Positions 1 to 5,749 of a stretch of DNA of 21,400 nucleotides are shown one piece after another (position 1 is the first letter of the stretch; each line of letters starts with the position of its first letter). The position numbers and the translations under genes are program-made. The notes beneath the pieces are model-generated. The model was not told where the DNA came from. It searched no databases and saw only the letters and a program-made list of their open reading frames with translations. This stretch comes from an uncultured Collinsella sp. (lineage in GTDB: Bacteria; Actinomycetota; Coriobacteriia; Coriobacteriales; Coriobacteriaceae): assembly GCA_900553475.1 (NCBI GenBank), contig USEF01000008.1:1-21400 (forward strand). The letters are read 5' to 3'.

Positions 1-835
1 TTGCAGGAGACAAGGTTGATATATCATTATAAATATGCGCGATATAGCCGGGACGGGCCGTCACGCGCATCTGCTGGATGCCCTCGGCGACCAGTGCGCG
101 ATTCTCGGGCGTGAGCGGCATCATGTCGGATACGGTGCCCAGCGCCGCGACCTCTATCAGCGAACGCCAATACGACGGCTTGCCCAAACGCTCGCCCAGG
201 ACCTGCACCAGTTTGAGTGCCACGCCGGCACCGGCAAGCTCGCGCGAGGGACCCTCGTCCTCGAGCTTGGGGTCGGTCAGGGGCACGCCCTGCGGCACCT
301 GGTCGGAAGGCTCGTGATGGTCCGTGACCACCAAATCGATCCCCAGGCTCTCCAGATAGGAGACCTCTTCCTTGGCAGCAATACCGTTATCGACGGTCAC
401 AATCAGGTTGGGTTGGGCGAGCTCGTTGACGCGGTCGAGCGCCGCACGCGACAGGCCGTACCCCTCGTCAAAGCGGTGCGGGATAAACGGTGTGACATTG
501 GCGCCAAACATCCGCAGCGCCTCGGTCAACAGACAAGTCGACGTTATGCCGTCGACGTCAAAATCGCCAAAGACGGCGATGCGCTCGTGACTGCGAACAG
601 CGCGCTCAACGCGGTCGGCGACGACCGCCATGCCCGGAATAACGAGCGGGTCCGCCCAGTCGCGATCGAGCGAAGGCGTCAAAAACAGTTGGCCTTCCTC
701 GATGGATGTAATGCCGTGCGCAACCATAATGCGCGCCACCAGCCCGGGTATGCCCAGGCCAGCCGAAAGCTCCTTTTCGAGCTCGGGGTTTTGCCGAGCG
801 ACCGCCCAGCGATGCGTCGTCTTAAGCGATGACAT
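1..835 (-). CDS. recJ: Single-stranded-DNA-specific exonuclease RecJ, N-terminal part (runs off the window)
   Basis: RecJ degrades single-stranded DNA 5' to 3' in recombinational and base-excision repair in the cytoplasm. Only the first 278 codons are present; the gene continues beyond base 1. My translation begins MSSLKTTHRWAVARQ and shows the DHH-phosphoesterase motifs in order: DFDVDG at residues 91-96 (motif I), TVDNG at 147-151 (motif II), TDHHE at 171-175 (the DHH motif), a GAGVALKL stretch at 202-209, and GTVSDMMPL at 233-241 (motif IV). The aspartates and histidines expected to bind the two metal ions are all there. I chose the ATG at 835 because its N-terminus matches RecJ proteins and a G-rich stretch lies about 7 bases upstream. 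An in-frame GTG farther upstream would add 15 residues and is less likely. The start lies inside a small upstream ORF, so translational coupling is possible. Confidence 0.95.
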   Translation of the reverse strand, partial: MSSLKTTHRWAVARQNPELEKELSAGLGIPGLVARIMVAHGITSIEEGQLFLTPSLDRDWADPLVIPGMAVVADRVERAVRSHERIAVFGDFDVDGITSTCLLTEALRMFGANVTPFIPHRFDEGYGLSRAALDRVNELAQPNLIVTVDNGIAAKEEVSYLESLGIDLVVTDHHEPSDQVPQGVPLTDPKLEDEGPSRELAGAGVALKLVQVLGERLGKPSYWRSLIEVAALGTVSDMMPLTPENRALVAEGIQQMRVTARPGYIAHIYNDISTLSPA

Positions 836-887
836 AGGCGCCCACCCCCGATAGGGGCAGGTCGCCGCGATACCTCTCACGGTTCAT
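822..887 (-). CDS. Possible 21-aa leader peptide overlapping the recJ start
   Basis: A short ORF reads MNRERYRGDLPLSGVGAYVIA and stops at TAA (822-824), which lies 11 bases inside recJ in a different frame. Its ATG at 887 follows a GAGG about 10 bases upstream and sits about 50 bases downstream of a TATAAT box. The sequence shows only the ORF, the plausible ribosome site and the overlap. A role in translational coupling to recJ is inference, and the ORF may not be expressed as a protein. Confidence 0.35.
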   Translation of the reverse strand: MNRERYRGDLPLSGVGAYVIA

Positions 888-943
888 AGCGATGAGTCCT
901 CTGTGTATGCCCGCTTCGGCAGGCAGATCTGTTGAACGGATTT

Positions 944-962
944 ATTATACCGTGCGGCACGG
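944..962 (-). promoter_or_regulatory. Likely recJ promoter with overlapping palindrome
   Basis: The minus strand carries a perfect TATAAT at 949-944, about 110 bases upstream of the recJ ATG and 57 bases upstream of the leader ORF. No clear TTGACA is present; GTTTTG lies about 16 bases upstream. A 6-base inverted repeat with one central base (CCGTGC-G-GCACGG, 950-962) abuts the -10 box and could be an operator. The promoter call is moderate and the operator is speculative. Confidence 0.5.
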
Positions 963-1109
963 ACGCAAAACGCCGCGGTGCGCCGCGGTTTCGGCAAATG
1001 ATGGCGGTAATGGCCTCGAAATAATCGAGCGTTTCAGCCGCACGGACGCATACGAGCGTCTAGCATATCCATACAAACGAGTTCGCGGATAAAGGGAGTC
1101 ACGGGACAT

Positions 1110-2108
1110 ATGAAGCAATGGGCTGGACTGGGAAAGTTCCTCGCGGGGCATATGCAGATCATCGTTCCGATTTGCGTGGCGCTCGGAGTGCTCTTTCCCC
1201 AGCAGATCGGCGTGCTCAAGCCCATTGTTCCCGCCCTCTTCGCCTTTATGACGTTTCAGGGCGCGCTCAGCAACACTTTTCACCAGGTAGCCGAGGTGTT
1301 CCACCGTCCGCTGCACCTGATTCTGGCGCTGCTGGTCTCGGCAGTGCTTATTCCCATCGCGGCGTACGCCATAGGGTCACTCTTCTTTGGCTCCAACCCC
1401 AACCTTGTCTGCGGCATCGTGCTCGAGTACAGCGTGCCCGTGGCCGTCACCGCTTTTATGTGGATCAGCATGTTCGGCGGCAACGGCCCGCTCGCGCTCA
1501 CTATCATCCTGACGTCCTCAGTTATCTCCCCTGTGACGATTCCGCTCACGCTTAAGCTCTTGCTGGGTGCCACCGTCTCGATCGATGTGCCGAGCATGAT
1601 GCAAGACATGGCCTTTATGATCGCCATCCCCGCCGTGCTCGGCATCGTGATCAACGAGCTCACGCGTGGATGGGGACACGAGAAGCTCTCCCCCGCGCTC
1701 TCGCCCGCCTGCAAATTCATGATGATGGGCGTTATCGCCTCCAACTCCACCGCCATGAGCGAGTACGTGCTGCACATGAACGCGGTGCGCCTGGAAGTCG
1801 CCCTCTTTATTCTGGTGTTCGCCATCAGCGGTTTTGTCGTGGGCATTCTGGTCGCCCGCGCATTGCACCTGCCGTATAGCGAGACGACCACCATGTGCTT
1901 TACCTGCGGCATGCGTAACATATCTTCGGGCGCCGTCATCGCCACGCAATACTTTCCGGGCGAAGTCGTATTCCCCGTCATGTGCGGCACGCTGTTTCAG
2001 CAGGTACTCGCCTCGCTTATCGGACATCTCTTTGAGCGTCTAACCGGCGAGGAGCGCGCCGCCCAGCGCAAGCGGGTCGAGGCCGGCCGCGACGCCATGG
2101 GACGCTAG
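1110..2108 (+). CDS. Bile acid:sodium symporter (BASS/SBF) family transporter
   Basis: A 332-residue integral membrane protein made almost entirely of hydrophobic helices, of the length usual for the BASS family, which couples sodium entry to uptake of bile acids, pantothenate, pyruvate or other organic anions. The N-terminal half has helices around residues 10-30, 40-55 and 68-93. Family-like features are the polar breaks in the middle (GGNGPLALTIILTSS) and a late conserved stretch CGMRNISSGAVIATQYFP near residues 270-287, where broken helices form the sodium site. The C-terminal tail is charged and cytoplasmic. A GGGAG lies about 11 bases before the ATG. The gene is alone on the plus strand, diverges from recJ and converges on the GalT-like gene. 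The substrate cannot be read from the sequence; bile acids are plausible in a gut organism but not shown. Confidence 0.85.
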   Translation: MKQWAGLGKFLAGHMQIIVPICVALGVLFPQQIGVLKPIVPALFAFMTFQGALSNTFHQVAEVFHRPLHLILALLVSAVLIPIAAYAIGSLFFGSNPNLVCGIVLEYSVPVAVTAFMWISMFGGNGPLALTIILTSSVISPVTIPLTLKLLLGATVSIDVPSMMQDMAFMIAIPAVLGIVINELTRGWGHEKLSPALSPACKFMMMGVIASNSTAMSEYVLHMNAVRLEVALFILVFAISGFVVGILVARALHLPYSETTTMCFTCGMRNISSGAVIATQYFPGEVVFPVMCGTLFQQVLASLIGHLFERLTGEERAAQRKRVEAGRDAMGR

Positions 2109-2138
2109 GCTGTCCGCATTACGCGGGTGTTAGTCTTA

Positions 2139-2936
2139 CTATACGAACGTTTCCAGATGCGCACGCAGGCGCTCAGCATCGACATCGAGCGTTGTCTCGG
2201 CATTGACCTGGGCTAAACGATAGCCGACGAAGTAGGGCGAAACCACCCAACGCGGCAGCGCCTTGGCAATGGTCCGACCGCCCAGGTGATAGAAGAACAG
2301 ATTATACGACCCTGCGCGACCACCGTGGTGCTCGTTCAGGATATAGCGCAGAGCTACCTGGACTGCATCGGCGAAGAGATCCGCCTCGGCTTGATCTCTC
2401 GTGTCATCGCTGGCAGAGATTCCCTGCGGGGCTGAAACGTTGATCTCAAAGAACCCCATGATGGGTTCGGTTGAGATGTTGGCCGAGATCCTCCCCTGTT
2501 GCCAGACATTGATGCCTTCGAAATTGGCGGAAGTCAGCGAAGCATAGCCGTCTTCCTGCTCCAAACCCACAATCTGCATGTGCGGATGAACGAGGCTACC
2601 GCCCGAGAGCGGACCCTTGTTCTTGTACATGAGCACGCTTCGATACTGCTGTGAATCGATCATCTGCTGCCAGCAACCCAGGGCAAACCGCATCACATGG
2701 TGGAGTTCATCCGGCTCATAGGTCACCAGGTCGGCATCGTGATCGGCCGACTCGATCAGCACGGTTTGACGGGTGGCGCGCAGGGTCTTGAACTTATTCT
2801 CGAGCCAAATGCAATCGCCATCACGGCGAATGATGTCGGTGAGCCCTTCTGTATCGCAAAAGGGACACGCGGTGCCGGGGCGGCGGTTGTCGTCGGGCTT
2901 ACCGTTCGCCTGCTGAACGTCAAATACCAGCGCCAC
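2139..2936 (-). CDS. GalT-like HIT-superfamily protein (DUF4931 type)
   Basis: A 265-residue protein related to galactose-1-phosphate uridylyltransferases. It has a CPFC pair at residues 24-27, as in the zinc site of GalT and DUF4931 proteins, and the motif VHPHMQIVG at 116-124. That motif matches the GalT active site HPHxQ, in which the second histidine (here H119) would be the nucleophile carrying a nucleotidyl group. An N-terminal WLENKF stretch also fits GalT. The start is a GTG at 2936, preceded at 7 bases by a perfect GGAGGT lying in the last codons of the upstream cutC. Only 3 bases separate the two genes, so they are surely co-transcribed. The real substrate is unknown. It is shorter than true GalT (about 350 residues), and I see no galactose genes nearby, so I would not call it galT. 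Confidence 0.75.
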   Translation of the reverse strand: MALVFDVQQANGKPDDNRRPGTACPFCDTEGLTDIIRRDGDCIWLENKFKTLRATRQTVLIESADHDADLVTYEPDELHHVMRFALGCWQQMIDSQQYRSVLMYKNKGPLSGGSLVHPHMQIVGLEQEDGYASLTSANFEGINVWQQGRISANISTEPIMGFFEINVSAPQGISASDDTRDQAEADLFADAVQVALRYILNEHHGGRAGSYNLFFYHLGGRTIAKALPRWVVSPYFVGYRLAQVNAETTLDVDAERLRAHLETFV

Positions 2937-2939
2937 GGG

Positions 2940-3617
2940 TTATACCTCCAGCGGCACAATCTTGGTGCCATGGAGCTCGGAGGCGCCCAGTGCCGCCGCC
3001 ACGGTATCGCGGTTGGCCGTGGAAATGCCGCCGCCGGGAAGGATGGTCAGGCGGTCTCCCGCACACTCGATAAGACGCGACAGATGCTCCAGGTTGTCCT
3101 CAATCGGCGTGCCGGCGGCACCGCCGTGCGTCAGGATGCGCGTAACGCCGCAATCGACGAGTGTGTCGACGGCATCGAGCTGAGCCTCGGGCGAGAGCTG
3201 GTCAAACGCCATGTGGAAGGTGATGTCGATGGGCTCACGCTTGCATTCCTCGGTCGCGCAGCCCGCGGCCATCACGAGGGCGCCCAACGTAAGCTCGTCG
3301 AGCGCCCATCCGTCAGCGCAGGGCTTGCAGCAGCCAAAGACCAAGCCGTCAACGCCGGCGCTCACGGCAAGGCCCAGGTCCATCTCCATCATACGCAACT
3401 CGTCCTGGTTGTAATGAAAGTCGCCGCCACGCGGACGGATCATGCACATCACCCGTGCATCGTGCTCGTGGGCATAGCTGGTCGTAGCGCTGATAACACC
3501 GGCCGAAGGTGTAGTGCCACCGACGGCAAGGTTGTCGCACAGTTCGATACGCTTTGCACCGGCATCGATAGCCGCCGGCACCCGCTCAAAGTTCTCGGCA
3601 CAAAACTCGTACAGCAT
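2940..3617 (-). CDS. cutC: CutC family protein
   Basis: A 225-residue TIM-barrel protein of the CutC family. Recognisable blocks are MLYEFCAENF at the start, RIELCDNLAVGGTTPSAG (23-40), MIRPRGGDF (59-67), DITFHMAFD, and the C-terminal LTHGGA and ILPGGGI loops. CutC proteins were named for copper tolerance in E. coli, but direct copper handling is disputed and the biochemical role is open. I set the start at the ATG at 3617, not at the longer possible start at 3872. The extra 85 residues are unlike any CutC N-terminus and are encoded by the hairpin region, and a GGGGGT site lies 7 bases before 3617. The gene is first in a two-gene unit with the GalT-like gene, suggesting a shared function. Confidence 0.88.
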   Translation of the reverse strand: MLYEFCAENFERVPAAIDAGAKRIELCDNLAVGGTTPSAGVISATTSYAHEHDARVMCMIRPRGGDFHYNQDELRMMEMDLGLAVSAGVDGLVFGCCKPCADGWALDELTLGALVMAAGCATEECKREPIDITFHMAFDQLSPEAQLDAVDTLVDCGVTRILTHGGAAGTPIEDNLEHLSRLIECAGDRLTILPGGGISTANRDTVAAALGASELHGTKIVPLEV

Positions 3618-3677
3618 AGATAGACCCCCAAAGACAGCAGATGTTTTCCGACGGGCATTGTCACACATCCCCATGAA

Positions 3678-3742
3678 GTTGCGGTGGAATAGGGACTGTT
3701 TTGGCCTCTTAGACTCCCATTTAGTCCCTATTCCACCGCAAC
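3678..3742. repeat. 20-bp perfect inverted repeat with 25-base loop
   Basis: Arms at 3678-3697 and 3723-3742 are perfectly complementary (GTTGCGGTGGAATAGGGACT and its reverse complement), giving a 20-bp stem. The loop at 3698-3722 is AT-richer than the surroundings. The element lies 60 bases upstream of cutC and has no T-run beside the stem, so it is not a typical terminator. It may be a dispersed REP-like or MITE-like palindrome, but no second copy is present in this window. Confidence 0.7.
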
Positions 3743-3792
3743 ATAAAGGGGGCAGAACCAAAGTAACGCCGCAGGCAGAGGACGGACAGCGA

Positions 3793-3892
3793 GCGGGCAC
3801 CAGAGCGAACAAATTGGCATGAAAAGAGGACGGCATAGACCTTCTGGTCATGCCGCCCTCTTTGAATGACAAGTTGTCGCTCTGGTGCCCGC
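3793..3892. repeat. Compound ~100-base hairpin element, copy 1 (likely prfA terminator)
   Basis: The outer arms, 3793-3808 and 3877-3892, form a perfect 16-bp stem (GCGGGCACCAGAGCGA). An inner stem, 3823-3836 with 3850-3863, has one mismatch and is topped by GACC/GGTC around a four-base loop. On the minus strand the inner stem ends in a T-run (CTCTTTT), just downstream of prfA, so it can act as an intrinsic terminator for prfA. The flank CCAGAGCGAACAA, the GGCATGAAAA and the core recur at 21334-21397. This gap (3618-3932) holds no other gene that I can support. Confidence 0.75.
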
Positions 3893-3906
3893 GCAGCGTC
3901 GACTGG

Positions 3907-3930
3907 TCCGCCGTTCGGTAGAACGGCGGA
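3907..3930 (-). terminator. Hairpin directly after prfA
   Basis: A 10-bp perfect stem (TCCGCCGTTC with GAACGGCGGA) with a four-base loop lies 2 bases past the prfA stop. There is no T-run behind it. It may stabilise the 3' end or act together with the compound hairpin that follows. Confidence 0.5.
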
Positions 3931-3932
3931 AC

Positions 3933-5000
3933 CTACACAGCCTGTGCCAGCTTCTCGGCTCGCTCGGCGGCGGCGAGCGCCTCGATGACGGTGCCGAGCT
4001 GATCGCCCAGAAGGACGCCGTTGTAGGTGGAGTTGAAACCGATGCGGTGATCGGTCACGCGGTCCTGGGGCTGGTTGTAGGTACGGATCTTCTCGGAACG
4101 GTTGCCGTGGCCGATCTGGCTCTGGCGCTCGGCACCGAGCTCGGCCTGCTGCTTCTCGAGTTCCATCTCGTACAGACGGGCGCGCAGCATCTGCATGCAG
4201 ACCTCGCGGTTCTGGATCTGGGAACGCTGCTCCTGCGACTGCACCACGGTGTTGGTGGGCAGGTGGGTGATGCGCACGGCGGAGTAGGTGGTGTTAACGC
4301 ACTGACCGCCAGGGCCGGAGGCGCAGTAGGTGTCGATGCGCAGGTCGGACTGGTTGATCTGGACGTCGATCTCCTCGGCCTCGGGAAGTACGGCGACGGT
4401 AGCCGTGGAGGTCTGAATGCGGCCCTGGGACTCAGTCTTGGGAACGCGCTGGACGCGGTGCACGCCGGACTCGAACTTCATGACGGAGTAGACGCGGTCG
4501 CCCTCGACCTTGAACTCGATGGACTTAAAGCCACCGGCCTCGCTGGGGCTGGAATCGAGCACGGTGGTCTTCCAGCCGCGCGACTCGCAAAAGCGCTGAT
4601 ACATCTTGTACAGGTCGCCGGCAAAGATGGCCGCCTCGTCGCCACCGGCGGCGGAGCGAATCTCGACGATGGTGTTCTTGTCGTCGTTGGGGTCGCTCGG
4701 AATGAGCATGTACTTGATGTCTTCCTCGAGCTGGGGAAGCTTGGCCTCGTTTTCGGAGATGTCCATCTGGAGCATCTCCTTCTCATCGGCATCAGTGGTA
4801 TCGTGCAGCATTTCCTTGGCAGCCTCGATGTCATCGAGCGCGCCGATGTACTCGCGCGAGGCAGCAATGAGGTCGGACTGGTGCGCGTACTCCTTGTTGA
4901 GACGCGTGAACTCCTTGATATCGGAGGCGACGGCCGGGTCGGAAAGCTTCTTCTCGAGCTCCTCGTAGGCCTTGATGATCTTTTCGAGCTTGTCGCGCAT
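3933..5000 (-). CDS. prfA: Peptide chain release factor 1
   Basis: RF1 recognises UAA and UAG in the ribosomal A site and triggers peptide release. The protein is 355 residues, the usual RF1 length. It has the N-terminal helical domain (1-100), the conserved IRSAAGGDEAAIFAGDL (114-130), the codon-reading PxT motif as PKT at 187-189 within HRVQRVPKTESQGR, and the catalytic GGQ at 231-233 within SGPGGQCVNTTYSAVRITH. The glutamine of GGQ is the residue that is usually methylated. RF2 would carry SPF instead of PxT, so RF1 is clear. The start ATG has an AAGGAG 7 bases upstream. prmC, often next to prfA, is not adjacent here; the gene appears monocistronic with terminator hairpins behind it. Confidence 0.98.
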   Translation of the reverse strand: MRDKLEKIIKAYEELEKKLSDPAVASDIKEFTRLNKEYAHQSDLIAASREYIGALDDIEAAKEMLHDTTDADEKEMLQMDISENEAKLPQLEEDIKYMLIPSDPNDDKNTIVEIRSAAGGDEAAIFAGDLYKMYQRFCESRGWKTTVLDSSPSEAGGFKSIEFKVEGDRVYSVMKFESGVHRVQRVPKTESQGRIQTSTATVAVLPEAEEIDVQINQSDLRIDTYCASGPGGQCVNTTYSAVRITHLPTNTVVQSQEQRSQIQNREVCMQMLRARLYEMELEKQQAELGAERQSQIGHGNRSEKIRTYNQPQDRVTDHRIGFNSTYNGVLLGDQLGTVIEALAAAERAEKLAQAV

Positions 5001-5401
5001 GACGGGACTCCTTTATGTGCGTGAAGGTGAAAATCGGCAGAATTGATGGGGCGCGGGGCGCCGCTGCGGGGGTAAGCCCAGCTAGAACATGTCGATCTTC
5101 AGATACATGCGCATCCCTTCGCGTATGAGGTACATAGTTGCGGTCTAACCCATACATGATAGCGTGCGCAGGCATACCTGCATATAACCCGCACGGAATG
5201 CGACAAAGGGTCACTCTCTTTCCTTGAATATCAACTTCATCCGAACGCCTCCCGCATTCATCCGTACACGTACGGATGAATGCGGGAATCCGATACCCTG
5301 AGGGCCGGATCGGCCGGCCCCGGGAGATCGGAGGACGCCATGTCCGGAAAGAGCGGGAAGGGCGCCGCGAAGGCGGTCCCGAGGACCCACGGCAGGCTCA
5401 T
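5001..5401. other. Gene-free stretch: prfA leader and palindrome
   Basis: I see no coding sequence in this stretch. It holds the upstream region of prfA on the minus strand, a small dyad GCAGG-CATA-CCTGC at 5168-5181, and the large palindrome at 5250-5287. No promoter is strong enough to call. The part after 5287 reads into the transposase relic but is too degraded to assign. Confidence 0.5.
5250..5287. repeat. 17-bp palindrome with 4-base spacer
   Basis: TCCCGCATTCATCCGTA at 5250-5266 and its exact reverse complement at 5271-5287 are separated by CACG. No T-run follows on either strand. It directly precedes a decayed insertion-sequence fragment, so it may be an IS end, a former insertion target or a REP-like element. 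Confidence 0.7.
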
Positions 5402-5668
5402 CGGGTACGAGCAGAACACGGTCCAGAGGATGCTGAAGCGCAGGGCTCGCTCGACCACTTCCTCGATAGGTTCAAGGGCGTGTCGACCCGCAGGCCCCAC
5501 AGCTACCTGATGTGGTTCAAGTGGCTGCACGAGGCTACACGCATCGGGGACGGGACGTCGCCCATGCGCGGGCAGCCCGAGGACGGGTGCTACAGGAAGA
5601 CCTGGAAGAAGATGATGGAGCCGGACTACGAGTTCCGCCCGGAGCTGGACGAGCAAACGGCGGGTTAA
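5402..5668 (+). pseudogene. 3' remnant of an IS1595-like transposase
   Basis: The last about 75 codons encode a C-terminal transposase signature, SLDHFLDRFKGVSTRR followed by SYLMWFKWLHEA. This resembles the end of IS1595-family transposases (FKGVST then a YL..W block). An upstream segment, GYEQNTVQRMLK, seems to belong to the same protein but lies in another frame, so at least one frameshift is present. The catalytic DDE region is missing. The relic ends at TAA (5666-5668), converging on the giant adhesin gene. The family assignment is from memory of the motif and is moderate; the decay is clear. Confidence 0.55.
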
Positions 5669-5682
5669 CGTAGCCTTTCACC

Positions 5683-5721
5683 AAAAAGGGCGGGCGGCCG
5701 CGCCCTGCGACCACCCGCCCT
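5683..5721 (-). terminator. Intrinsic terminator of the giant adhesin gene
   Basis: Read on the minus strand, a GC-rich stem (AGGGCGGGTGG pairing with CCGCCCGCCCT, one G-T wobble) closes a 12-base loop and is followed at once by TTTTT. It lies about 30 bases past the adhesin stop codon, a textbook rho-independent terminator. Confidence 0.88.
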
Positions 5722-5749
5722 CAATCAAAGCCCTTCTCGGCCGCCGCAG

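Noticed and set aside
35..832. A 265-codon plus-strand frame at the left edge
   Set aside because: The minus strand encodes RecJ with all catalytic motifs; the plus frame is its shadow.
2109..2138. A terminator between the converging symporter and GalT-like genes
   Set aside because: Only a 4-base dyad is visible and no T-run; not enough to call.
3618..3872. An 85-residue N-terminal extension of CutC
   Set aside because: It is unlike CutC, lies over inverted repeats, and a good ribosome site precedes the internal ATG at 3617.
4270..4310. Unusual residues near the RF1 GGQ loop (GGQC, NTTY) and PKT as the codon-reading motif
   Set aside because: The x in PxT varies among bacteria and neighbours of GGQ are tolerant; all catalytic residues are present, so RF1 looks normal.
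3885..5024. A 379-codon plus-strand frame across prfA
   Set aside because: The minus strand encodes an unmistakable RF1; the antisense product is low-complexity and Leu/Gly-rich.
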